A stretch of 55,273 nucleotides of DNA, taken from Chlamydiota bacterium (GTDB lineage: Bacteria; Chlamydiota; Chlamydiia; Chlamydiales; Rhabdochlamydiaceae). Location: the NCBI GenBank assembly GCA_013286595.1, contig JABDFI010000007.1:1-55273 (forward strand), in the 5' to 3' direction. The notes beneath the pieces are model-generated. The model was not told the origin of the DNA. It did not search any database and saw nothing but the letters and a program-made list of their open reading frames with translations. Positions 1 through 8,389 of the stretch are shown here, piece after piece. Both the position numbers and the translations under genes were made by a program. Position 1 is the first letter of the stretch, and every line of letters starts with the position of its first letter.

Positions 1-1444
1 CCGCGCGATCTCTTTTCAAGACGGATGCAGCATTTGAATAACTGCCAATTACACCATCCAAGCTGGAGGCTCCTTCAGTTTCAATATTTTGACCGAATGC
101 ATCGCTATTATTGTGTAAAACAAGAGCAAGTCCCTGAGGTCCCTTATAACTGCCATCCATTCCAAAAAGGGCAGTTTCGCTTAACACTGCTACATGTGGC
201 AAAACCTTTTGAAAGAGTGGAACCATTGTTTTATCAGCATAATCGCTAAAGCCAAGAACTTTTAAATTGGAAAACAGGTTTTCTTGTACTAAAGACTGGA
301 AGGCTAAAGCCTGTAAACGATTTAAGATCGCACCCCCTCCCATTGTTCGAGCAAAAATAGAAGGAGGACTGATCGTGTATACATATCCTTGAGACGCATT
401 CCCATTTAATACTTTAAACTCATTACGTATCTGTTGAACATAAATTTGGTAAAGAATCTCTAAGGAAATAATCGATTCCCCTATTTGCATGAACTTCCCT
501 TGAAGAGTGTGATCTCTTTGAGGATTGTGAATGAGCGCTTCGAGATACCCTTGAGTCTCGACTTGATTCATAATTTGATCTGCAGAAATTTCATTAAGAG
601 CTGGAAGTCGATGAGTAGGCGATAGATGATAAATCATGTGTTTAAGAAGTTTTTCTTCATATCTAGCACGAAATTCACTATCTCTTTTTGAAGTTGCTGA
701 TGGGATGTCATCTTTATTTAGCGGTTCACCTAATACAGCTTGGTGCTGAACTTTCACTAAAGGCATTACGACCGTATCATATTCAAAATCCGGGTGAATA
801 GCAGCGCTTAGGATAACTTTGCGAACCTGATTGTTTCCAAATGGTTTCCCTTGAAGGTGTCCTACCCATTTGTAATCCCCTGCCATCAAAATACTAGCTA
901 CAGGAGTAACAAAAGTATGAAGAGCTCCTTCCATATTGGTAATTTGATCTCCAGGAACATATTTAACACCTATAGCACTGTTTTTTTTGTGACGCATTAG
1001 ATGTTCAACCATGGCTTTGGAAACAAAAGCACTTTTACCGATTAAAGGAGGTAGAAATTTCCCGGATAAACCAAAAAAATCCTCTCTACGTACAACAGTT
1101 TTTCCTCCAGAAAGTTGTTCTAGGACAGAAGAATCGATATTTTGAAAAGTTGGAGCATAACGGCCTTGGCTAGATGAAGAAACAGGTTTAGAGACAAGGA
1201 AAGAGCCTGAAGAAATCAAGACTAAAAGCCCCCCTGCAACAGCAAAACTTGCTGTAAGACCTATACCCAAGGCGGGTGCTGTAAACGGAAGAGAAGCTAG
1301 CAACCCTATACCTAAGATTACTCCAGCTATTTTCAAAGTTTTAACTGTTGTGGGATGTTCGCAAGTCCAAGTTCTAATTCTCTGAAAACAATTAAAGTTT
1401 TGATACTGTGCTCTAAAAGAGCTGCTTCTAAATTCTACATCCAT
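1..1444 (-). CDS. Inc-like membrane protein of unknown function (3' end outside the window)
   Basis: An uninterrupted reading frame runs from ATG at 1444 to the window edge (about 481 residues seen, no stop), so the protein is partial. The N-terminus has no signal peptide, but two adjacent hydrophobic segments lie at about residues 38-55 and 58-84, separated by a short Pro/Gly turn. That bilobed hydrophobic hairpin is the hallmark of chlamydial inclusion-membrane (Inc) proteins. The remaining ~390 residues are soluble-looking and would face the host cytosol if this is an Inc. I do not recognise a catalytic motif in them; the stretches LSAAIHPDF and LFGMDGSYKGPQGLALVLHN look like ordered enzyme-like sequence. 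An Inc-type effector with a large cytosolic domain is plausible; an ordinary inner-membrane protein is the alternative. The start is the first in-frame ATG. Confidence 0.6.
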   Translation of the reverse strand, partial: MDVEFRSSSFRAQYQNFNCFQRIRTWTCEHPTTVKTLKIAGVILGIGLLASLPFTAPALGIGLTASFAVAGGLLVLISSGSFLVSKPVSSSSQGRYAPTFQNIDSSVLEQLSGGKTVVRREDFFGLSGKFLPPLIGKSAFVSKAMVEHLMRHKKNSAIGVKYVPGDQITNMEGALHTFVTPVASILMAGDYKWVGHLQGKPFGNNQVRKVILSAAIHPDFEYDTVVMPLVKVQHQAVLGEPLNKDDIPSATSKRDSEFRARYEEKLLKHMIYHLSPTHRLPALNEISADQIMNQVETQGYLEALIHNPQRDHTLQGKFMQIGESIISLEILYQIYVQQIRNEFKVLNGNASQGYVYTISPPSIFARTMGGGAILNRLQALAFQSLVQENLFSNLKVLGFSDYADKTMVPLFQKVLPHVAVLSETALFGMDGSYKGPQGLALVLHNNSDAFGQNIETEGASSLDGVIGSYSNAASVLKRDRA

Positions 1445-1532
1445 AATCCCTCTTTTATAGGTCAAATCATCGACTTAATTTTATTAAAACTCAACCAATA
1501 AAACTAAAACAACAACCACAGACTAATTACTT

Positions 1533-2495
1533 TCATTTCTCTTCTTCAAAAGAGTTTTTATGTTCGTCCTTAAAAAAAGCATTTTTCCATTTTTTCTCTT
1601 TAGGCAAGCGCTCTTGAACAAAATCAATAAAACAGCGAATTTTTCGAGATAAAATACGTCTTTGAGGATAAGCGACATAAATTGGCACTTCTTCTTGCGA
1701 AAAAGGATTCAAAATTTCAATAAGCAATCCCAAGTCAATTGCTTCACTAACAACGTATTCATGTGTTTTCATAATACCCATCCCTTTGATGGCAAAATTT
1801 AACAAAGTTTCCGCGTCATTGACCTGTAAAAAAGGCTTAATTTGCACAGGAGAGTGATTTGAGAACAATAAAGAGGCATTTTGCTTCCTCATGGAGTGGG
1901 CTAAATAACGATGCTCAAGCAATTCGATAGGCGTTTTTGGCGTGCCATATTTTTTTAAATATGAAGGCGATGCTGTAAATACATAGCGCGTCGACATAAG
2001 TTTTTTTTGAATGATATTTGTGGATTCAGGCTGAAGGCTCATACCGATCAACACATCTACTTCCTCCTTCTCCATGTCAGGCACTCGTTCAGCCCATTCC
2101 AGGTTTAGATAGATTGCAGGATATTTATCTAAAAATGCATCGATGTGTGGATTTAAAAACTGCTTTGCAAAGTAGCGGGCAGAGACAACGTTCAGCCTCC
2201 CTTGCGGTTCTGCATGGAGCTCTCCGATCGCATCCTGAGCTTCTTCTACCTTCATTAAAATGTTTTTGCACTGGTCATAAAAAAGAATGCCTGGTGGCGT
2301 CAAAACCATCGTACGTGTTGTTCTGACTAAGAGTTGCAATCCCAGAATCTCTTCTAACTTATTGATCTGCTTGCTAATCGCAGAAGTCGAAATTTTCATT
2401 TTTTTAGCAGCTAAAGCAAAGCTCTCTTCCTCAACCACCTGCACAAAACTTTGAAGAAATGGCAGGGTTGCTATTATTTCCATTTTGGAAACCAT
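1533..2495 (-). CDS. LysR-family transcriptional regulator
   Basis: A 320-residue protein with the LysR layout: winged helix-turn-helix at about residues 10-70 (SFALAAKKMKISTSAISKQI, then the wing around LLVRTTR and LTPPG), then a two-lobed periplasmic-binding-like effector domain to about residue 300. A Lys/Glu-rich tail follows (KEKKWKNAFFKDEHKNSFEEE). Length is normal for the family (about 300). Two ATGs are possible (2495 and 2483); the upstream one is given, but the family usually starts close to the second. It is divergently transcribed from the efflux gene at 2573, with about 75 bp between, which is the usual arrangement for a LysR regulator and its target. A perfect 7-bp inverted repeat lies between them (see 2519-2533). 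The effector is unknown. Confidence 0.9.
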   Translation of the reverse strand: MVSKMEIIATLPFLQSFVQVVEEESFALAAKKMKISTSAISKQINKLEEILGLQLLVRTTRTMVLTPPGILFYDQCKNILMKVEEAQDAIGELHAEPQGRLNVVSARYFAKQFLNPHIDAFLDKYPAIYLNLEWAERVPDMEKEEVDVLIGMSLQPESTNIIQKKLMSTRYVFTASPSYLKKYGTPKTPIELLEHRYLAHSMRKQNASLLFSNHSPVQIKPFLQVNDAETLLNFAIKGMGIMKTHEYVVSEAIDLGLLIEILNPFSQEEVPIYVAYPQRRILSRKIRCFIDFVQERLPKEKKWKNAFFKDEHKNSFEEEK

Positions 2496-2518
2496 TGTTT
2501 CTTTTTATTCATATTATG

Positions 2519-2533
2519 TATTTCTAAGAAATA
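2519..2533. promoter_or_regulatory. Candidate LysR operator
   Basis: Perfect inverted repeat TATTTCT-A-AGAAATA in the intergenic region between the divergent LysR and MFS genes. Position and symmetry suit a LysR-family binding site. The assignment to this regulator is inference from location. Confidence 0.5.
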
Positions 2534-2572
2534 ATGTACCATAAGGAAAAAGAATGAAATTGTGAGATTTTG

Positions 2573-3775
2573 ATGCATCAGACGGCCAAGGCATTATCTT
2601 TGCCATTGATAATCATACTATTGGGATTTCCGCATATCAGCGAAACGATTTATACTCCTTCGCTTCCTCTGATCGCAAAAGAACTGATGACAACCCCCTA
2701 TTGGGCTGAGATGAGCTTGGCTATCTATTTCGTGGGGTTTGCCTTAGGTGTTGCTTTTTGGGGGTTTTGTTGCGATAGGGTTGGTCGCCGTCCGGCTTTG
2801 CTAGCAGGTTTAAGTATCTATACCATCTTCTGCCTCTTATTGGGATTGTGTTCCTGCATAGAAACATTGCTGTTCTGGCGATTTCTTCAGGCGTTTGGGG
2901 CAAGTGTCGGCTCAGTGGTCACTCAGACCATGCTCAGAGATTTATATGATGGCAAAAAACGACATCAAATTTTTGCCGTAGTCAGTGGAGCCTTAGCATT
3001 TACTCCGGCACTTGGTCCTTGGATTGGTGGATATATTGCTATGCTACTTGGGTGGCAAGCCAATTTTTATGCGCTCATGATAGCTGGAGCCTTGCTTTTT
3101 CTTTATTGCCTTCGCCACCTACCTGAGACACGCTCTGTAAAATTTCAGAGCAACATTTTTTGGTATTTGATAGTTAAAATGCTAAAGGACAGACATCTAT
3201 TGCGACATGTACTCCTTATTTCCCTTTGCAATGGGATCGTTTTTGGATTCTATGCTGAAGCCCCATTTTTATTCATTGAACTTATAGGATTTACTCCACC
3301 AGCCTACGGAAGTTTTGGGCTTATTCTATGCGTTGCTGGACTTGGAGCCTCATTTATCTCACATAAATTGAATGAATTTATGTCTGCAGAAAACATCATT
3401 AAGAAAGCCTCAATGATTTGCATAGTAGGGTCCTCTAATCTGCTTGTTGCTGCATGGATAGGCTTATTTAATCCAACCGTAGGCATCGCAGGCATGGCCT
3501 ATATTGGAATAGGAATAGCCTTAATCTTTACAGGCGTCGGCTTGCTGATATCAAATAGCCTGAGTCTAGCCTTGAAAGAGTATAAAGATACTTTGGGTGT
3601 TGCTGGAGCCTTCTTCGGCTTTGCCTATTACATCGGCATTGCCTGTTGTATGACAGCAATCAGCTATTTACACAATGGAACACCTTATCCCATGCCGTTA
3701 TCGTTCCTTCTTTTTTCTCTACTTCTTTATAGGCTGGGAAGCTCTGTCTGTAAGGCTTGTAAAACTCCAAATTAG
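2573..3775 (+). CDS. Bcr/CflA-type multidrug efflux transporter (MFS)
   Basis: A 400-residue inner-membrane protein with the 12 hydrophobic segments of the major facilitator superfamily. The loop after TM2 carries the superfamily signature DRVGRRPALL (about residues 65-75), and TM1 reads ISETIYTPSLPLIAKEL, typical of the Bcr/CflA (DHA1) drug-proton antiporters. The TM5 region has the antiporter pattern ALGPWIGGYI. An in-frame TTG one codon upstream would add a residue; ATG at 2573 is preferred. The divergent LysR gene and the palindrome between suggest it is induced by a small compound that is also exported. Substrate cannot be told from sequence. No clear T-rich terminator follows. Confidence 0.9.
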   Translation: MHQTAKALSLPLIIILLGFPHISETIYTPSLPLIAKELMTTPYWAEMSLAIYFVGFALGVAFWGFCCDRVGRRPALLAGLSIYTIFCLLLGLCSCIETLLFWRFLQAFGASVGSVVTQTMLRDLYDGKKRHQIFAVVSGALAFTPALGPWIGGYIAMLLGWQANFYALMIAGALLFLYCLRHLPETRSVKFQSNIFWYLIVKMLKDRHLLRHVLLISLCNGIVFGFYAEAPFLFIELIGFTPPAYGSFGLILCVAGLGASFISHKLNEFMSAENIIKKASMICIVGSSNLLVAAWIGLFNPTVGIAGMAYIGIGIALIFTGVGLLISNSLSLALKEYKDTLGVAGAFFGFAYYIGIACCMTAISYLHNGTPYPMPLSFLLFSLLLYRLGSSVCKACKTPN

Positions 3776-3880
3776 ACTCCTATAACGCGCCTGAAGATAT
3801 CCGTAAGTTATCACGCGCCATCTGAAAGATTTCCTCATTGTTAGGCTATAAGTTCATATATTGATAAGTAATGTAATGAA

Positions 3881-4111
3881 TCACAAATCCGCCAAATTCT
3901 GCATAAGTTTTTTATGTTGTCTATTTAGCTCTTTGAATTTTTCACGAAACTCATCAAGTTTAACATCTAGAACAGATTGGATAACCAATCCACCACTAGG
4001 GTTCACTGAAATTTGAAAAAGAGCATCTTCTGGAATTCCTGCAGCTTCTAAAATAGCTTTATCTACTACTATTGCACGGCTATTGCCATGCTTAATCAAG
4101 CGCTTTAGCAT
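3881..4111 (-). CDS. AbrB/MazE-type antitoxin-like DNA-binding protein
   Basis: A 76-residue protein starting MLKRLIKHGNSRAIVVDKAI, the swapped-hairpin AbrB/SpoVT fold found in MazE/VapB antitoxins. The C-terminal half (KLDEFREKFKELNRQHKKLM) is helical and charged, like the toxin-wrapping tail of such antitoxins. The start at 4111 is preferred over an upstream in-frame one at 4198 because the AbrB motif begins there and a purine-rich GAAAGAG lies just before it. No MazF/PemK or PIN toxin follows within the next few hundred bases on the same strand, so this is either an orphan antitoxin or a small free-standing regulator. Confidence 0.75.
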   Translation of the reverse strand: MLKRLIKHGNSRAIVVDKAILEAAGIPEDALFQISVNPSGGLVIQSVLDVKLDEFREKFKELNRQHKKLMQNLADL

Positions 4112-4421
4112 AATCACTCTTTCTTCTTTCCGTATCCACAATGTTATTACGAAATTTAATTCGATTACCACATAATTTTGCAACCAATTGATTATCAAAA
4201 CAAAGCAATTTTTTTAGAAAAGGAAAGAAACTCCAGTTACTGGGTACACTTCGAACTTTTGACTGGCTCGGCCTCTCTCAAGAATTTTCAACCCTTCTGC
4301 TAAATGCTTGACCTGAAAACTTTTTTGCTATATCTCCCGATAGAGAAAGGTGGATCGATATACCAAGTCAAATTACCGACGCACACTACATACGTTTTTG
4401 ATGCAGTAAAGGACATATTTT
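4112..4421. other. Gene-poor interval with repeat copy 1
   Basis: No intact gene is seen here. It contains the first copy of a dispersed ~47-bp repeat (4227-4273) that is also found near 17986 and 19196. The rest is AT-rich and shows no tRNA, terminator or recognisable gene remnant. It is sandwiched between an orphan antitoxin and a truncated transporter, which suggests past rearrangement. Confidence 0.5.
4227..4273 (+). repeat. Dispersed repeat, copy 1 of 3
   Basis: Shares CTCCAGTTACTGG and CGAACTTTTGACTGG with copies at 17986-18037 and 19196-19243. Length differences between the copies are multiples of three, and one frame stays open through all of them (LQLLGTLRTFDWLGL here). So it looks like the residue of a small coding or mobile sequence rather than a purely structural repeat. 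Confidence 0.7.
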
Positions 4422-4847
4422 ATGGCTGACAAATTGTTCGGAGTTGCAAATCTCCTCTTTTTTTCAGTTTTTGCGGCTTTTTTTGCTATTATTTTTCATC
4501 GAATGATCCAACTTGACACCCCCCTACTTTTTCTGATTGTTCCCTTTTTTCTTCTCGGCGTCAATTGGGGATTAAGTAACTCAGCAATGATCACGGCTGT
4601 TAACCAAGTCATTCCTTCTCGCAAAATTGGAGCAGCACTTGGGACTATTGCAACGATTTGGAATATTGTAGGATCAATTCTTTTAGCTGTTAGCACAGCG
4701 GTTTTCCACTCTGTAGAGATCCGAACATCATTTTTACCGGCCTTTCATAGTGCAATTAATTTTAATATCGTTTTTGCAACAATCATTTTAGTCGTCGTTA
4801 TTTGGGTGCGCATACGATTAAAAAAAGTTAACAAACGATTGTCGTAG
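4422..4847 (+). pseudogene. C-terminal fragment of a DHA2-type MFS transporter
   Basis: Encodes about 141 residues with four hydrophobic segments and the MFS-like stretch WGLSNSAMITAVNQVIPSRK followed by GAALGTIATIWNIVGSILLA. This resembles the last third of EmrB/QacA-type 14-TM exporters, which are normally about 450-500 residues. Nothing resembling the missing N-terminal two thirds lies upstream; that sequence instead holds a dispersed repeat. A degraded gene is the simplest reading. It could still be translated from ATG 4422, but a functional transporter is unlikely. Confidence 0.7.
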
Positions 4848-5046
4848 TTATACTTCATCTCTATACCGAAGAAATTTCAAAATTAAAAATATTCAGACGA
4901 GAAATGGATTCTAGATTTTCGAGAGTGCTCCGAAAGATCAAAACAGACGAAATCATCGAATCTTTTCTATCTCATTGCAATGGCTAAACCCCAGTTATGT
5001 TGCTAAAAGTGAAAAAATTTATTAGCATGTATGATTTGGTAAAATT

Positions 5047-5871
5047 ATGCTTATCACAGACGAGAGATATTCCCCTGGATCATTAGATCTTTGTACAGGA
5101 TATGAACACATTCACCGCTATCTATTTGCGCTACAGTATATTCGAGGGAAAAAAGTGCTTGATCTAGCCTGTGGGGAAGGCTATGGAAGTGCTCTATTAG
5201 CGCGATCAGCATCAGAGGTGATCGGAATTGATATTTTCCCAGATGCAATCTCTCATGCAAGCGCCGTGTATCAAATGAACAATCTCTCTTTTCTTGTTGG
5301 AGCGATGGACTCTATTCCCCTACATGATCTGTTCGATGTGATTGTTTGTTTTGAAGCCATCGAACACATTGGGAATCACGGCGCTCTATGCCACGAAGTC
5401 AAACGACTATTGAAACCTAACGGAATTTTTATCGTCTCAACCCCCAACAAATCGGTCTATTCACAAAATGGAAAAACTCAAAATCCTTACCATGTGAAAG
5501 AGCTCGATTTAACCGAATTACAACTGCTTTTAGGCAAACATTTTCAATTTCAGTACGTGTATGGACAAAAAACAACTACCTCATCTAGAATTTTTTCACT
5601 TCATTCCTCCAACAATACCACAGAAGAACAGCGGATTCAAATGCAAGCAAATGGATTTTGCTCAACGACTCAAGAAGATCCTTTGCCCCGCTATTACATC
5701 GCATTAAGTTCAGACGAAAGAATTGAAGCTAATAACGGAGTATCCTATCTCACAGATGTAGCTGAGCGAAAAGGCTTTGCTCAATGGATGATGCCTGAAA
5801 AGAGCCACTGGATACGGGGAAAAACACTGAGAAAATTTCTGAAGCTATTACAACGTAAATTTACCTCATAG
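5047..5871 (+). CDS. Class I SAM-dependent methyltransferase, first gene of glycan operon
   Basis: A 274-residue protein with a Rossmann methyltransferase core: motif I VLDLACGEGYGSALLA (about residues 37-52), an acidic residue ending beta-2 (GIDIF), and the motif IV/post region FDVIVCFEAIEHI. It matches methyltransferases commonly encoded in O-antigen/capsule-like clusters, which modify sugars or glycan chain ends. It is the first of seven genes on the plus strand, ending 10 bp before the next start. The N-terminal YSPG and the Trp/Lys-rich C-terminal tail (GKTLRKFLKLLQRKF) are outside the catalytic core; the basic tail might touch the membrane. The substrate cannot be deduced. Confidence 0.85.
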   Translation: MLITDERYSPGSLDLCTGYEHIHRYLFALQYIRGKKVLDLACGEGYGSALLARSASEVIGIDIFPDAISHASAVYQMNNLSFLVGAMDSIPLHDLFDVIVCFEAIEHIGNHGALCHEVKRLLKPNGIFIVSTPNKSVYSQNGKTQNPYHVKELDLTELQLLLGKHFQFQYVYGQKTTTSSRIFSLHSSNNTTEEQRIQMQANGFCSTTQEDPLPRYYIALSSDERIEANNGVSYLTDVAERKGFAQWMMPEKSHWIRGKTLRKFLKLLQRKFTS

Positions 5872-5881
5872 GTTTTTTATA

Positions 5882-6865
5882 ATGTTTGAAAATAAACGAG
5901 TTCTCGTAACAGGAGCAGATGGTTTTATCGGCTCTCATCTTACAGAAGCATTAATCGAACAAAAAGCTCAGGTCAGAGCTCTTGCATTTTACAATTCTTT
6001 CAATCATTGGGGCTGGCTAGAAGAAATCTCGAAATGTCATCCTGTGGAAGTAGTGACTGGGGATATTCGAGACGTCACTACTTGTCGACGCATCATGAAA
6101 GATATAGATATCGTGTTTCATCTTGCATCACTGATCTCTATTCCTTACTCCTATCTAGCGCCTGAATCCTACGTTGCCACCAACGTCATGGGCACCACTC
6201 ATTTATGCCAAGCTGCTATTGAATATAAAGTCGAACGTTTTGTCCATATTTCTACTTCTGAGGTCTATGGATCTGCTAAATATATTCCCATGGATGAAAA
6301 TCATCCTCTGCAGCCCCAATCGCCTTACAGTGCAAGTAAAATTGGATCTGAAAGCATTGCGATGAGCTACTTTTATGCATTCGGACTTCCTGTCACAGTG
6401 ATTCGCCCCTTCAATACTTACGGCCCCAGACAATCTCCCCGAGCCATTATCTCCTCGTTCATCACGCAACTTGTGGAAGGTAAAACTCAACTATCTGTAG
6501 GCAATGTTTCTCCTAAAAGAGACTTCACTTTTGTCTCAGATACTTGCCATGCTTTTCTGCTGCTGGCTCAATCCCAACAAGCAATTGGTGAAATCATCAA
6601 CGTAGGTACTGGCACTCAGATTAGTATCCAGAAACTAGCGGAAAAAATTGCTCTTTTGATGGGGGGCCAAATCGAGTTAGTGCAGGAGCTAATCAGAATG
6701 CGTCCTAATACAAGCGAAGTAGATCAATTATGCTGTAATCCTGAAAAGCTGAAAAAAATCACCTCTTTTCACCCTCAAATCTCTTTGGAAGAAGGATTAG
6801 AAAAGACCATCGAATGGTTCTTAGAGCATCGATCTGAACATAAAGTTGGGTTATATCATGTCTAA
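5882..6865 (+). CDS. NAD-dependent sugar epimerase/dehydratase (extended SDR)
   Basis: A 327-residue extended short-chain dehydrogenase. It has the N-terminal nucleotide-binding motif VLVTGADGFIGSH (GxxGxxG, residues 6-18), an active-site Ser/Thr region HISTSEVYGS, and the catalytic YxxxK in PYSASKIGSE, followed by VIRPFNTYGPRQSPRAIISS. This pattern is that of NDP-sugar 4,6-dehydratases and 4-epimerases (RmlB/Gmd/UDP-GlcNAc epimerase group). The RDFTFVSDTCHAFLLL segment is the usual substrate-domain signature. It acts in the cytosol to make an activated sugar for the glycan built by this operon. It overlaps the next gene by 8 nt. The exact nucleotide sugar is not determined by these motifs. 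Confidence 0.88.
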   Translation: MFENKRVLVTGADGFIGSHLTEALIEQKAQVRALAFYNSFNHWGWLEEISKCHPVEVVTGDIRDVTTCRRIMKDIDIVFHLASLISIPYSYLAPESYVATNVMGTTHLCQAAIEYKVERFVHISTSEVYGSAKYIPMDENHPLQPQSPYSASKIGSESIAMSYFYAFGLPVTVIRPFNTYGPRQSPRAIISSFITQLVEGKTQLSVGNVSPKRDFTFVSDTCHAFLLLAQSQQAIGEIINVGTGTQISIQKLAEKIALLMGGQIELVQELIRMRPNTSEVDQLCCNPEKLKKITSFHPQISLEEGLEKTIEWFLEHRSEHKVGLYHV

Positions 6866-7565
6866 AACCGCTGTGATTTTGGCGGGTGGCCTCGGAACGC
6901 GATTAGGTCATTATACAAAAAATACGCCTAAATCACTTCTTCCTATCCACAATCGTCCGATCTTGGAAATTCTGATCTCTCAACTAGCGCAAGCAGATTT
7001 TACTCAAATCATTTTGGCAGTCCATCATTTTTCCAATCACATCCGCTCTTTTTGTAAAGATGGATCTCAATGGGACGTTGCGATCGAGTATGTTCAAGAA
7101 CAACAACCTCTTGGTACAATTGGTCCGGTCAAACAAATCGCCTCTCTCCCAAAGCACTTCCTTATTCTCAATAGCGATATTCTCACAGACTTAGATTTTG
7201 AAGCATTTTATGCTCAACATGTACAGAGCGATAATTTGTTTAGCGTTGCCTATTTCCTGCACCAGGAAGAGTGTTCCTATGGGATCTTAGAAATCGAAGA
7301 TCAAAGAATGGTCGGCTTTAAAGAAAAACCAAAGTCTGATTATTGCGTCAATATGGGTATATACATGGCAAATAGAAAAATTTTAGATCACATCCCCGAT
7401 CATCAATTTTTTTCATTCGATCATTTGGCTGCACAGCTTCTCCACAATAACCTACCTATTGCGGCTATCCTTCACCGAGGAACGTGGTTAGATATTGGAT
7501 CTATAACCAACTATGAAAAGGCTCAGAATCTATTTACAAAGGATTTTGCATGCGCATTCTCGTAA
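6858..7565 (+). CDS. Sugar-1-phosphate nucleotidyltransferase
   Basis: A 235-residue nucleotidyltransferase with the GT-A-like signature KTAVILAGGLGTRL near the N-terminus, then KSLLPIHNRPILE and the metal-binding-type NSD in FLILNSDILTDLDF. The length matches single-domain enzymes such as the heptose-1-phosphate guanylyltransferase (HddC) and mannose-1-phosphate guanylyltransferase groups, which make NDP-sugars. ATG 6858 is chosen over the in-frame TTG 6846 because the motif starts there and it overlaps the upstream stop in the way seen throughout this operon. It overlaps the next gene by 16 nt. It probably activates the sugar that the two flanking SDR enzymes modify. Confidence 0.87.
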   Translation: MSKTAVILAGGLGTRLGHYTKNTPKSLLPIHNRPILEILISQLAQADFTQIILAVHHFSNHIRSFCKDGSQWDVAIEYVQEQQPLGTIGPVKQIASLPKHFLILNSDILTDLDFEAFYAQHVQSDNLFSVAYFLHQEECSYGILEIEDQRMVGFKEKPKSDYCVNMGIYMANRKILDHIPDHQFFSFDHLAAQLLHNNLPIAAILHRGTWLDIGSITNYEKAQNLFTKDFACAFS

Positions 7566-8389
7566 CAGGAGGAAAAGGCTTTTTAGGCCGGGTATTGATT
7601 CAAAAGCTCCAGCTGGAAGGTTATACCACGATTTCTGTGAGTTCAGAGCAATGTGATTTGTCGCAAGCCAATGCGGTTCAATACTTGCCAACTGATGCTC
7701 CAGATTATGTCTTTCATTTAGCTGGAAAAACTGGAATTTTATCTAGCTGGGAGCACCCAGAGATGTTTTATCGTGCGAATGTAGATACTACAAGAACTGT
7801 ATTAGAGTATTGTCGACAAAACAAAACCCCTCTTCATTATGTCAGCAGTTATATCTATGGGAATCAAGGAGCCCAACCCATTTCTGAAGAAGCACCTGTT
7901 CAACCTAATAATCCCTATGCTCACTCCAAATGGATAGCAGAAGAGATGTGTCGTTTTTATGTCCGTTTTTTTTCCATGTCGATTACAATTTCGCGCCCAT
8001 TTAACATTTATGGCCCATCGCAACCCGCTCATTTTTTTATTCCTCGCATGATCCAGCAGTTGAGAACTCAAGACAGACTTCAAGCAAACAATTTAAACTC
8101 TAAGAGAGATTATGTGTTCGTAGAGGATGTTGCAGATTCTCTGATTGCAATTATGCGGAAGGGCAAGACGGGGGATTGTTATAACATTGGAAGTGGCACC
8201 TGCTTTTCTTGTAGAGAAGTGATTGAGCTATTGCAGTCTTTGCTTGGTAGGCATCAACCGATCTTTTCGGAAGACCAAACTTGGCATGAAGAGATTCTCC
8301 ATGCACAGGCAAATAGAGACAAAATCAGCAAGGAGCTCGGCTGGCATCCGCAGCACTCTCTTCACGACGGGCTCATCAAATGTCTTTGA
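7550..8389 (+). CDS. NAD-dependent epimerase/dehydratase (second SDR)
   Basis: A 279-residue extended SDR: RILVTGGKGFLGRVL at the N-terminus (GxxGxxG), DYVFHLAG, and YxxxK in NPYAHSKWIAEEM, then ISRPFNIYGPSQPAHF and RDYVFVEDVADSL. It is shorter than the SDR at 5882 and diverged from it, so the two probably catalyse successive steps (for example dehydration then epimerisation or reduction). The start overlaps the preceding gene by 16 nt and the end overlaps the next start by 10 nt, consistent with translational coupling. The product sugar is unknown. Confidence 0.87.
   Translation: MRILVTGGKGFLGRVLIQKLQLEGYTTISVSSEQCDLSQANAVQYLPTDAPDYVFHLAGKTGILSSWEHPEMFYRANVDTTRTVLEYCRQNKTPLHYVSSYIYGNQGAQPISEEAPVQPNNPYAHSKWIAEEMCRFYVRFFSMSITISRPFNIYGPSQPAHFFIPRMIQQLRTQDRLQANNLNSKRDYVFVEDVADSLIAIMRKGKTGDCYNIGSGTCFSCREVIELLQSLLGRHQPIFSEDQTWHEEILHAQANRDKISKELGWHPQHSLHDGLIKCL

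Noticed and set aside
4227-4273. Dispersed repeat as a tRNA remnant (it has TTCGAAC-like T-loop similarity)
   Set aside because: The flanking bases do not pair as a T stem, and the copies keep a coding frame instead.
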